Part shown: positions 45,829 through 55,403 of the stretch, one piece after another
Numbering within the stretch: position 1 is the stretch's first letter
Layout: every line of letters starts with the position of its first letter
From: a virus
Reading direction: 5' to 3' (one strand)
Length of the DNA stretch: 64,000 bases
Virus record (IMG/VR): IMGVR_UViG_3300049596_000182
Span: 1-64,000 of that record
Notes under the pieces: generated by a model
Databases searched by the model: none
Told to the model about the DNA's origin: nothing
What the model saw: the letters and a program-made list of their open reading frames with translations, nothing else
Position numbers and translations under genes: made by a program

Positions 45829-48800
45829 TTATTTATATTTGGTTAACCAACCACCATCTTTTTGTTGTGGCATCTCTTCATCAGATCCAAGTGCACCAGC
45901 ACCTATACCTACACCTACAGGTACAGCGTATGTTCTATTAAGCCAATCTAGTATATTTTTTCTCAGTTCTCCTTTTTGTTCATATTGAAAAGGAGACTTT
46001 AATTTTTTCATATTACTTGGAATAAATTTAAGTTTTTTATCTGCATCTTTCATTTTCATCAGCTGAGCAATTACATCATTGTAGTCCTTATCAAAAAGTT
46101 CCATAATTTCTTTTGAAGGAGATGAAGGAGAAACATTTCTTGCAAACTGAGTTATATCTTCCATTGATAACGTTGTGCCTCTAGGAATCCCTTGTGTTTT
46201 TTCTATGAAGTCTAATAAACGTAGACCTCTAACTTGCTGTTCCCAAGGTTCAGCATAATAATGTGCATTTTTAAGACCAAGAGTTCTATTTAACCAAGTA
46301 TCTACCTTAGTAGTTGGATATTTTTTATATCCTTTAAAACCAGTGAGACCACCCATTTGTGAAAGAGCATGTTTAACCTCATGGTCTAAAACTGGTAGAG
46401 CTTCTTCTCTGTTTAACTTATCACTTAATAATATTCTTTTTTTACCCCTACTGTAAAAACCAGATGCATCCTTTCCTGTATTAGCTGCCCTTACAGATAA
46501 ATTTCCCCAACGGTTAATAATCTCATCTATATCTTTTTGTATCTCAGATGCACTTTCACCTGTTGCTGCGGATCTTCTTTTAAGATATTCATCACTTTGT
46601 AGCCAATCTATTTCCTTCTTACCAAGTTTATCAACATCGTTCAAACTAATTTTATTTCCTTTAGTTAGTTCACTTTCTAGATAGTTACCACGAGGAGCTA
46701 TTGAAAGCTTTGGTTTTGGTAAAGTTGGGGTAACTGCTCCTTTAGTATTGAGTTGAAAGACTGATCCTAAATCAGGACTTTGTTGAGGAACTTCTTTATA
46801 TCCTTTTAACCAATCTTTCTGTAATATCTTACCTTCAGTTATAGGTATGTCTCTTTGAGCTATTTGACTCCATTCTTTTTTACTATATCTTTTTCCCCAA
46901 TCAGAAGCTGTTCTTGGTACCTCAGCAATATATCCTTGTCCATATTGATCTGCTACATCAAACTTTGGACTAAAATAAGCTTTGTCAAATCGTTTAGACA
47001 GATCAAAGTTACCTACCATAGAAGGTTCTACATCTTGCTTAGCTCTAAATACACCAGACTGAAAAGCATCTTCCATTCCCTCTACTCCAAGTCCTCTATA
47101 CATCATTCCTTCTGTAGGTTTGAAAGCAAAAGGATTTAACTTATAGGTATTTTTTAAAGGTGTTTGTTCGGTAAGGTATTTACCTGCAGCTTTTACACCA
47201 GGTGCCGTTACAACACCTACATCTAAAGCATCTCCAATTAATCCTAGTGTACCTAATGTATTTGCTAGAAATCCATTCCCTTGACCAATACCATAAGGGT
47301 TATTCTCAGGATCTCTTACAGTGTTAAACAATCTAGTAGCTCCCATCATAGGAGTCATTTGTCCTATATTTTCAGCAGCTATCTTACCAGCCTCTGGATT
47401 ATATCCTGTTGGTGTGAAAGAACTTAATGTTTGAGCAAAAGGAGAAGCTCCTTGAGCTTCTTGCATCATAAGCTTTAACAACTCTTGTTGAGCAATTTCT
47501 TTCTCTCTAGATGTTCTATTATCTTGTTTAACAGTCTCTATATTTTCATACTTCTTTTCAACAACGGGTTTATTTTCGTTCTTCTTTCGCTGTTGTTCAT
47601 CTAATATTTCCTCTTGAGATGAAAGTGTAACAGTTGGTTTTTTTGTTCCAGCTTTAACGTTTGTAGATGAGGTTATTGGTGTATATGGTATATTAGATGA
47701 AGTAAGCTCAGGTTTAGGAATAGTCTTACCTTTTTGAGCTGTATCAAACTTACTTAACCAACCACCCTCTTTCATCATTGGATACTCTGTAACATACTCA
47801 CCATCAAAGTTATAGTCTTCTCCAGGGTACATCATCTGTTGGTCCCCTGTATCAGATATTCCTAGTACGGGATAATCTACTCCTTCCATTGTTATGTCTG
47901 TACCTGGTATTATAGTTACTTCTCCTGGGTGTGCCCATTGTCCCATTGGATCTACAATAGCACCATCCTGAGCAATACTGTTAGGTTTGAAATCCAAGCC
48001 TTCTTGGTAGAACTTCATCTCCTTACCATTCTTTGCAGAAGCTTTTGTCTTCTTAGCATACTTACCATTGCTAGGAGCAGGATTGATTGTACGTGCGTAC
48101 GTGAATCCTACAGCACCTGGTAAGCTACCACCCATTGCTTTCTTTAATACATTTGTTCCTTTCTTATATCCATTATTTGCATACCATTCAGCTTGTTCAT
48201 CATTAGGAAACTTTATAAATTGTCCTGTTTTATTAGCATAGTTCCAAGCAGCATCTTTATCATTTTGATTTAAGTACTGAAGTTTTCCGTTTGGCATTTG
48301 TACTACAGTAGGATATGCTTTTCCATCTCCTGATTCCATGTAATGTGTAGATGTACCAGGTTGTCCAGGTATTTGTATTGATCCTGCACGTTGGTCAAAC
48401 ATTCTTTGTACAAAGTTTAAATCACCTTTTCTAGCATTATGAATACTATCTACCCATGCTGTCTTATTTGTATTCCATAAATTACCACCATTCTGAAACT
48501 CATCATCTTTCTTCTGTGCATTCAAAGCCTTACGAATCTTCTCTGGATCTGTTTCAGGAGTTCCATCTAAACGAAGAACTTTTTGTGTTCCTAGTTTTGG
48601 TGTACTATATATAATTCTTTTACTACCACCAGTTGTATTACCTGACCCTAAGAAGTCTTCTTCACTAACCTCCATTCCATTTACTATATACTTCTTACTT
48701 CCTTTAGGAGTAGATTCTGTTGATTTGATTTCTTCAGATTTTTTAACTACTGAAGTCTTTTTCTTTTCTGGTTCAGTTTTTGATTTCTCAGTAGATGTAG

Positions 48801-49647
48801 ACAGTTTTACGTTTTTATCAATTAAACCACTTTCCTTTCCGTATCTTTTTAATCTAGTAGCTTTTTCCTCTGGAGTAAGCATACTTACAGGTTTAACTAA
48901 TATAGGATCATAAGAAAAAATAGAAACATAATCATCAGTTAAAGGATCGTTCTTGTCAATATTTCTATAAAAATTAAGCATTGTAGGAGTGATTCTATCA
49001 TCAAACAACTGCATTGGAGCTCTCATATCTAATATTGCACTGGCACCTTCTCTTTGAAAATACCTATTGCCATCATCAAGTCTTTTGTAATATGAATCTA
49101 TTGGAATAGATGTCATTTCAGAACCTGTTCCTCTAGAAAACAAAACAGAATTCATTTTGTTTCTGCGGATGAACTGTTCTAGTGATTCTTTATTTCTTTC
49201 TTTATAATAATTCTTCTTTCTATATTTTTCACCAGAAGAAAGATTTTGGTATTTTTTACCTTTATAATAATTAAGTACTTTATTAGCATTGTTATACAGA
49301 GCAAGACTATCTGCCATTGTAGGAACAGATTTACCCTTTTGAGCTACATATCCACCATCCTCAAACTGTCCACCCCATGCAGGAGAATAGTTTCTACCTG
49401 TTGTATCATAACCAAGACCTACAAAGTCAGGACCTACAGATGCTTGTACATCATTAGGATTAGGTTTTATACCATAGTTATCATCCTTTTGTTCTAAGGT
49501 CATTCCTCCTTGCTCAAACTTATTTAACCACCCACCGTCTTGCATTGTGTTATCCTTTCCACATATATGACATACATACATATCTTTCTTGCTAGAGCTT
49601 CCCTTGCTCCAAGAATGTCCACATGTACAGTTAATATTGTTAGCCAT
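45829..49647 (-). CDS. Multidomain internal virion protein: zinc ribbon, possible ART-like domain, HExxH metallopeptidase (1272 aa)
   Basis: N terminus: zinc-ribbon pattern C7-x-C9 ... C26-x2-C29 followed by QDGGWLNKF. The motif returns near 630 (KEGGWLSKF) and at the C terminus (QKDGGWLTKYK). Residues ~560-625 contain DPMGQWAHPGEVT and YPVLGISDTGDQQMMYPG, a block known from many Bacteroidota phage proteins. Around 848-910, MMYRGLG and KAYFSPKFDVADQYG have the spacing of the R and S motifs of ADP-ribosyltransferase-like folds (tentative). Residues 1089-1093 are HEVKH with a later AEPWEQQVR as possible third ligand, a zincin metallopeptidase. A hydrophobic Gly-rich stretch (VPVGVGIGAGALG) ends the protein. 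It may process neighbouring polyproteins or the cell wall. Overlaps the upstream gene by one base. Confidence 0.72.
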   Translation of the reverse strand: MANNINCTCGHSWSKGSSSKKDMYVCHICGKDNTMQDGGWLNKFEQGGMTLEQKDDNYGIKPNPNDVQASVGPDFVGLGYDTTGRNYSPAWGGQFEDGGYVAQKGKSVPTMADSLALYNNANKVLNYYKGKKYQNLSSGEKYRKKNYYKERNKESLEQFIRRNKMNSVLFSRGTGSEMTSIPIDSYYKRLDDGNRYFQREGASAILDMRAPMQLFDDRITPTMLNFYRNIDKNDPLTDDYVSIFSYDPILVKPVSMLTPEEKATRLKRYGKESGLIDKNVKLSTSTEKSKTEPEKKKTSVVKKSEEIKSTESTPKGSKKYIVNGMEVSEEDFLGSGNTTGGSKRIIYSTPKLGTQKVLRLDGTPETDPEKIRKALNAQKKDDEFQNGGNLWNTNKTAWVDSIHNARKGDLNFVQRMFDQRAGSIQIPGQPGTSTHYMESGDGKAYPTVVQMPNGKLQYLNQNDKDAAWNYANKTGQFIKFPNDEQAEWYANNGYKKGTNVLKKAMGGSLPGAVGFTYARTINPAPSNGKYAKKTKASAKNGKEMKFYQEGLDFKPNSIAQDGAIVDPMGQWAHPGEVTIIPGTDITMEGVDYPVLGISDTGDQQMMYPGEDYNFDGEYVTEYPMMKEGGWLSKFDTAQKGKTIPKPELTSSNIPYTPITSSTNVKAGTKKPTVTLSSQEEILDEQQRKKNENKPVVEKKYENIETVKQDNRTSREKEIAQQELLKLMMQEAQGASPFAQTLSSFTPTGYNPEAGKIAAENIGQMTPMMGATRLFNTVRDPENNPYGIGQGNGFLANTLGTLGLIGDALDVGVVTAPGVKAAGKYLTEQTPLKNTYKLNPFAFKPTEGMMYRGLGVEGMEDAFQSGVFRAKQDVEPSMVGNFDLSKRFDKAYFSPKFDVADQYGQGYIAEVPRTASDWGKRYSKKEWSQIAQRDIPITEGKILQKDWLKGYKEVPQQSPDLGSVFQLNTKGAVTPTLPKPKLSIAPRGNYLESELTKGNKISLNDVDKLGKKEIDWLQSDEYLKRRSAATGESASEIQKDIDEIINRWGNLSVRAANTGKDASGFYSRGKKRILLSDKLNREEALPVLDHEVKHALSQMGGLTGFKGYKKYPTTKVDTWLNRTLGLKNAHYYAEPWEQQVRGLRLLDFIEKTQGIPRGTTLSMEDITQFARNVSPSSPSKEIMELFDKDYNDVIAQLMKMKDADKKLKFIPSNMKKLKSPFQYEQKGELRKNILDWLNRTYAVPVGVGIGAGALGSDEEMPQQKDGGWLTKYK

Positions 49648-50513
49648 TACTTATAAGAAATTTGAGATGGTGTGATAATGAATTGACTTATTAAATGGGC
49701 ATCTGATCTATTATCTAGGACATGTCTCACCTTTAAATCTTTCGCACGTAGAGGTTCTTTCTTAAATGACCTCTTTCCATAATCCATATTTGGTTGATTT
49801 ACAATCTTATCTATAGACAGTGAGTCACAACCTGTTAGAAACAAAGGTACGGATTTATCTTTAACTAATGACCAAAATGTATTGTATTGATAAAAATTAT
49901 CTGATTTAGTAAACGTAATTGTCTTACTCTCAACGTTATATATAGGATACTTCAAGTATTCCTTTAAGTTGTTGATTGGTTTAGGAACCAACTCTAATAC
50001 ACCAGAAGACTGTTGTCCATTGTATAAGATAGCTTTGTTGAAATAAACTGTGTTTGTTTCTATTTTAGAGTTATCATTAAACACACCATCTGGGATAGGG
50101 AGGTATCTGTATGCCTTTGTGTAATCTTTTACATTCTGTAAGATCTCATCATAATACTGATAAGCAAATGGATACTCTATAATATAAGGTTCTATGTTTC
50201 CGTAGAATATATTGTAAATTGTTGTGTTAGTTAAATGTCTCCATAAAGATGGGGTGTTTGTAGGTACAAACTCAATAGCTGCCACATCTGCAACACATAG
50301 TTGCTCTATAGGCATTTGTAATCTTGTCTTACATTTCCCTATAGATTCAATAATAATAACCGTAACAGCATCACTAACCGAATAAGTAACTCCAGAAATA
50401 ACTTGGCTCTTAGGAATATTAGTTCCTAAGACATTTCCGTAGTTATCAGAAATCTTAAACGGTCCAGTTCTAATGCCAGCCTTTGTTAATCTTATTGTTA
50501 TTACTTTAGACAT
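49647..50513 (-). CDS. Muzzle-associated protein with TGPF anchor (288 aa)
   Basis: The N-terminal ~70 residues (ITIRLTKAGIRTGPFKI ... IIIESIGKCKTRL) match the start of the 191-aa Thr-rich protein at 58946-59521, so this is a reused anchor module. The remaining ~215 residues (YYDEILQNVKDYTKAYRYLP, FNKAILYNGQQSSGVLEL, ending in KEPLRAKDLKVRHVLDNRSD) resemble the closing part of crAss-like stabilisation (muzzle) proteins, which usually end with a similar basic segment. Because it directly follows the 1625-aa gene (12-base gap), the muzzle may be built from two chains here. Medium confidence; a separate tail-tip protein is the alternative. Confidence 0.6.
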   Translation of the reverse strand: MSKVITIRLTKAGIRTGPFKISDNYGNVLGTNIPKSQVISGVTYSVSDAVTVIIIESIGKCKTRLQMPIEQLCVADVAAIEFVPTNTPSLWRHLTNTTIYNIFYGNIEPYIIEYPFAYQYYDEILQNVKDYTKAYRYLPIPDGVFNDNSKIETNTVYFNKAILYNGQQSSGVLELVPKPINNLKEYLKYPIYNVESKTITFTKSDNFYQYNTFWSLVKDKSVPLFLTGCDSLSIDKIVNQPNMDYGKRSFKKEPLRAKDLKVRHVLDNRSDAHLISQFIITPSQISYK

Positions 50514-50525
50514 ATCTTAAATTAA

Positions 50526-53500
50526 TTACGAAGGACATTCTTCTACAGCTGTTCCATCTAATTCACACTCTGGTGCTGGTGGAGCAGTGGTAGTTGTAGT
50601 AGTTGTGCTAGTAGAAGTGCTACTAGTGGTTGTTGTAGTTGTTGGTACAGGTGCTACAGTTGTAGTTGTTGTAGTGGTACTACTAGTTGTAGTAGTTGTA
50701 GTGGTACTACTAGTTGTAGTAGTTGTAGTAGGTGTTACTGTCGTAGTGGTTGTAGTAGTAGTAGTTGGTCCAGGTGGGACAGTGGTTGTAGTGGTACTCG
50801 TGCTATTAGATGTTGTTGTGGTAGTGGTAGATGAGCAATTTTCAACTGCTGTACCAAATATACAACAAGGATTAATTGCTGTTCCTATCAATGTACAATC
50901 TACACATAGATCAACTGCTGTACCTACTATTCTACAATCTTTTGTTGTTGATGTGGTTGTGGTAGTGGTGCAAGGAATCTGAGAGAAAGTAATAGCCTCT
51001 AAATCACATCCACCATTTAATCCAGAATAGAAGAAGTTATTCTCTGCTATGTAGAAGTTAGGAATATAGCTATGGAAGCTAATCCAACTCTTAGTGTTCA
51101 TACTAAATGAAAGAGTCCATGACTTATTACAGAAGTATTCTGAATCATAAACACTTACCACTGTTCTTATTACACTATTACCTAGAGTTTTCTCTATATA
51201 GAATTCTCTATTAGTAGCATCATATTTAATATTTTTGCTATTAGGAATGTAATCTAGCTTAGATATAATTACCCTATCATATTTACTATCAAACACTCCA
51301 TGTAAGCCAATACCATCATAATGGTTATCTGTGTTTACATTAGGATAGTAACGTAAGATTTCAAACGCTAAATGGTCTGTAAAGAACTTATTAAGTCCTG
51401 AACCAAATGCTGATAAATCAGTAGCCTGTAAACCCTCAATTAAAAACACCTGTCCTCTCTTAGCATCTATTGTAATCTGTCCCTGAGGAATCTTTAACAA
51501 CATCTTATTTTGAGCTCCTACATATCCAAGATCTGTTTCAGCAAAGTCAATTGGAGGAGCACTCTTAAATAATGTATCATTACCTAAATAAGCAGCTTGT
51601 GGGTTACTAGTTTGAACTGTAAGCATTGTATTGTATAACAATGACTTGTTTTCAAACCTAGCCAATATAGCCTTATTCTGAATACCATCTAGTGATACAA
51701 GACCACCAAAGTTTTGAGGGAAATCAAAGAACGATGTAGGTTTATAGATCAACCAACTATTCACCTTATTGTCAGCAAATACATCCTGAGGATTTGAGTA
51801 AATAGCTCTGAATGGATATTTGGTAAAACAAAGTTGTTCATTCCAATCTGCAGGTAAGTGAGTGAATACATTCTCTCTGTTTTGCTTTGAAAATGTTATA
51901 TTGTAATAATATGTATTATCAAATACAATAGGAACTACAGACTCTTGTAACCAGTTATCAGGAATACCTGAGCTCACGTGTGGGAAGAAGTCACCTTCTA
52001 GATTATTGAATGCTTGACGTAAATCCACATTATATGAACTTTCACAATAGAAAGAAGGAATACCATAAGCAAACATATACATTTTACCATCGTAGAATGT
52101 TCTGTTAGGATTTACTATAGGAGGATTTGCTGCTGAGTTAGGTGCAGGATCTTGGTTATTAGGGCAATCAAAATTATGTGCCTTATAAGAAATCATATTC
52201 TTCAGCACGGGACCAGCACCTGCATTTAAAGAATAGTCTTCTAATACAGATCTGGCTGAGTGCCAGTATTGTGGGTAAGCTACATTACCAATCTCATCAT
52301 AGAATACATCACTATCATCAAGACCATTCACTCTGTTATCGATAAAGAATGGAAGCTTAGTCTTAAATGCAAATCTACTAATAAATGTATCTCCACCAAA
52401 TACAGTGGATGATTTAGGTGTAGAGAACATTAAATTGTTAGTGTCAATACTTTCTTGGAAACCTGTATCAATTGTATCGTAAGAATATATCTGACCCCAT
52501 TGATTATTAAAGATGTTCTTCAATGATCCATAGTAAGAAACTACATTAATTGCTTCATTCTTACTAGGTACAGAACAATTGTTCTTCTGTGATATAGTGA
52601 ACCTTGATGTATCAGAGATACCACTTACACCACCAACTAAAAGACTAGGAGTTTGATTAGGGAATGGTAGAGGTACCACTGATGAACCATCTCTGGTTTC
52701 AATAGTCTTTATGTATATAGATGATTCTCTATTAAAGTTGTTGAAATCATGTAAATCACTTACAGACTGTACTCCAGGGAACACATATTGAGAGTTATCT
52801 AATTGTCTTTGCTTGATACCTAGATTATTATTAATTGCCCCACTATAGTCATAACTAGCTATAGAGTTAAATGAATACCCGTAGTTTCTTCTAGTGATTC
52901 CATTTATGTAGATAGTTAGATAGGCTTGGTATGCAGCAAACATTGCTGATGCATTAAACGTTGGTGTGATAGCACCAATATCTTCACTAGACTCAAGAGC
53001 ATCACGTTGAGCTTCTGCTGTGAGAAGCTTATACATAGCATTCTTCTTAACCTCTACGAAATGAGCTATACCTGCACCAAACATAACGTTCTCAAGCTTT
53101 AGAACAGTTCCTAAGAAAGGTTGTCCAAAAGATGTTTCAGGTGAGTTAAATACCATTCTGTATTTAGATTCATCTGTAGCAAACGCATCTAACTTATTAG
53201 GATAACAAAGTGAGTTCTTTGTTGCATCTGTTGTAATACTAAAACTAGTTGTTCCAGATAAGTATACAGGAAGCACTAATGAATTCACTTGTTGTAAACC
53301 ATTACCCGTCACTGTGATTTGTTTAAATACAGTTGTTAATGGATCTTGATATTGGAATACAGTTGTTGAAGCACTAGTAAGATTATATGTGTTATAGACA
53401 ACCACAGTGATTGTAGCTGTTCCACTCATAACCAAAAGAGTGCTAAGAGAACATATCTTTTTTGTAGTTCCAACTACTAATGTTTCTATCTGTGTTGTAT

Positions 53501-55403
53501 TTGAAAAACAATCAGTATATTGTATAACACATGTTGTAGTGGCTATTACATTATAGGTAATACATTGATCAAGGTATGCATTATTATTATCAAGAAGGAA
53601 CTCATCCTTATTAAGATCATTATATGGATAGTTAGGGAAGTAGAATTCTGTTTCTTCTCTCTTATACTTACCTACGTTTCTAAGAATACCTTTACCTACA
53701 ATAGATCTATTTGTACTTCTGTCCCCTCTTACAATCTTAAATCCTGCAACGCTTTCTTTCTGTGCTTGTGTAAGATTAGATGCATACACCAAGTATGCAA
53801 CTTGTTGAACATCAATCTGTACACCTATTGGGAATATAGCATCATTCTGCATCACTGGTGCAAATCCTGCTCCTAGTGTGTATGTAGGACTTTCGTATAT
53901 AGGACTTACAAGAACATCAGGAAACTTGTGATGTCTAATAGGTTGACCAGCAAGATCCCCCCATACATCTATATTACATGGATAGGTATCAGTTGATTCC
54001 CAGTAAGCAAACTCACCGTATTGATAAGGTCCTTTATATGATTGACTTGTTGAATATCCAGGAGAAAATCCTGTTACAGAACCTGTGTTGTAAATCTTCC
54101 AATAAGGTGCACTTGTGCCCTCTCCAATAAAGTCAGGATTACTGCTTGGTACATCTGGTTGAGAACCTTCGTTAGCAGTAATCATTCTACCAGGAATATG
54201 GAAACCATCTGTTTGTTTACCATTACTTAATAAGAAAACTATTTCAAATGCATACACCTCATCTCTTAGATAACCTCTAAGATTTGTAGCGTTTAGTTCA
54301 TCAGCATAGTTTTCTGTACTAGGGATTCTATAAGTTTCCCATTTAAGATCAATTTGACTAGCAATTGATTGATAGTTAATTCTATCTATAGAGGTAAGAT
54401 TATCCCAGATAAGAATATCTTGGGCAGTGGTTAAGTCTTGAGCTACCTCATAATATGGATATTTCTCAAATATATCAGCAATAGCAAGACGGATTTGTGT
54501 AACATTCTGTCCTGTATAAGTTACAGTTCTAGTGTCATCTTCAATAAAATATGTACCAACAAGCTCAACAGAAGCTATTGCATTTATTGTCTTTACTACA
54601 GCAAGATTGAAATACTGGAATTGTCCAGTGGTATCTAAGTTACTAATACTAACTACAATAGACTTACCCACTTGATAAGAGAACTCTGGTGTAGTAATTT
54701 TATTATTAGCAATAGGTGTAGGATTGGTAACAGAGTAGAAAGATGTGTATGGGTTACCAGCAGCATCACAATACTGAATAGCAAACTGATATGTACCAGA
54801 AGTTAGATCACCACCAGTTACAACATCAGTTATATCTAATGCAGGAATGTTAAAATTAGGCTGAACGTTTAATTGATTACAATCAAGCTCAGTGGTATAA
54901 ATAGGATCACATAAATCAGCGTTAGGAGCTAACTTGTAGGGAATGTTATTTAAGTCTATATATCTTCTAGGATTAAGACCATCTGTCCAATATACTTCTG
55001 TAGTGCAATTGGTAATCTTATGAACAGCTTTAAGAATAGGATATTTTATATCAAAGCCTAAACATTTAGCACTTACGTACACACGATATACGCAATCATT
55101 ATTATCCATATATCCAATCTGGCTATCTTCTGTTTCAGGATTAGTTAAAAAGAATATATGTTTATTTTGCTCACCAATGAAATGAGTTCCTATCAAATGA
55201 TAGTTTGTAGGAAAGTTTAGACATAACTCATTACCTGGCTCATTCTGATAGTTAACAGAATCTGAGTCAAAGTTCTCAACACTAGCATTCAATGCATACG
55301 TAAGCTTACCCTTCTCAACCTGATTTACAGATTGATCCATGTTTAAGCCAGATATAGCACTGTTATACTCCTGCTTAATATTAGTTGTTTCTTCTCCAGC
55401 CAT
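50526..55403 (-). CDS. Tail stabilisation/muzzle protein with poly-Thr tail and GTAV repeats (1625 aa)
   Basis: The start (KQEYNSAISGLNMDQSVNQV) and the following blocks (GKLTYALNASVENFDSDSVN, LIGTHFIGEQNKHIFFLTN, CTTEVYWTDGLNPRRYID) are typical of the crAss-like tail stabilisation protein, a large beta-propeller-like protein forming the muzzle at the end of the tail. Beta structure continues to ~1475. The last ~150 residues differ: four Cys-capped repeats of the form CxxxGTA(V/I)xxC (one a residue shorter) are interrupted by a ~100-residue tract of Thr and Ser with VPPGP/VAPVP breaks. This tail is likely a surface-exposed extension, possibly glycosylated. Start overlaps the ring protein gene by 23 bases. 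Confidence 0.82.
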   Translation of the reverse strand: MAGEETTNIKQEYNSAISGLNMDQSVNQVEKGKLTYALNASVENFDSDSVNYQNEPGNELCLNFPTNYHLIGTHFIGEQNKHIFFLTNPETEDSQIGYMDNNDCVYRVYVSAKCLGFDIKYPILKAVHKITNCTTEVYWTDGLNPRRYIDLNNIPYKLAPNADLCDPIYTTELDCNQLNVQPNFNIPALDITDVVTGGDLTSGTYQFAIQYCDAAGNPYTSFYSVTNPTPIANNKITTPEFSYQVGKSIVVSISNLDTTGQFQYFNLAVVKTINAIASVELVGTYFIEDDTRTVTYTGQNVTQIRLAIADIFEKYPYYEVAQDLTTAQDILIWDNLTSIDRINYQSIASQIDLKWETYRIPSTENYADELNATNLRGYLRDEVYAFEIVFLLSNGKQTDGFHIPGRMITANEGSQPDVPSSNPDFIGEGTSAPYWKIYNTGSVTGFSPGYSTSQSYKGPYQYGEFAYWESTDTYPCNIDVWGDLAGQPIRHHKFPDVLVSPIYESPTYTLGAGFAPVMQNDAIFPIGVQIDVQQVAYLVYASNLTQAQKESVAGFKIVRGDRSTNRSIVGKGILRNVGKYKREETEFYFPNYPYNDLNKDEFLLDNNNAYLDQCITYNVIATTTCVIQYTDCFSNTTQIETLVVGTTKKICSLSTLLVMSGTATITVVVYNTYNLTSASTTVFQYQDPLTTVFKQITVTGNGLQQVNSLVLPVYLSGTTSFSITTDATKNSLCYPNKLDAFATDESKYRMVFNSPETSFGQPFLGTVLKLENVMFGAGIAHFVEVKKNAMYKLLTAEAQRDALESSEDIGAITPTFNASAMFAAYQAYLTIYINGITRRNYGYSFNSIASYDYSGAINNNLGIKQRQLDNSQYVFPGVQSVSDLHDFNNFNRESSIYIKTIETRDGSSVVPLPFPNQTPSLLVGGVSGISDTSRFTISQKNNCSVPSKNEAINVVSYYGSLKNIFNNQWGQIYSYDTIDTGFQESIDTNNLMFSTPKSSTVFGGDTFISRFAFKTKLPFFIDNRVNGLDDSDVFYDEIGNVAYPQYWHSARSVLEDYSLNAGAGPVLKNMISYKAHNFDCPNNQDPAPNSAANPPIVNPNRTFYDGKMYMFAYGIPSFYCESSYNVDLRQAFNNLEGDFFPHVSSGIPDNWLQESVVPIVFDNTYYYNITFSKQNRENVFTHLPADWNEQLCFTKYPFRAIYSNPQDVFADNKVNSWLIYKPTSFFDFPQNFGGLVSLDGIQNKAILARFENKSLLYNTMLTVQTSNPQAAYLGNDTLFKSAPPIDFAETDLGYVGAQNKMLLKIPQGQITIDAKRGQVFLIEGLQATDLSAFGSGLNKFFTDHLAFEILRYYPNVNTDNHYDGIGLHGVFDSKYDRVIISKLDYIPNSKNIKYDATNREFYIEKTLGNSVIRTVVSVYDSEYFCNKSWTLSFSMNTKSWISFHSYIPNFYIAENNFFYSGLNGGCDLEAITFSQIPCTTTTTTSTTKDCRIVGTAVDLCVDCTLIGTAINPCCIFGTAVENCSSTTTTTTSNSTSTTTTTVPPGPTTTTTTTTTVTPTTTTTTSSTTTTTTTSSTTTTTTTVAPVPTTTTTTSSTSTSTTTTTTTAPPAPECELDGTAVEECPS

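Noticed and set aside
50587-50982. Plus-strand frame of Val repeats
   Set aside because: It is the antisense of the poly-Thr tract in the muzzle gene; composition is an artefact of the repeat.
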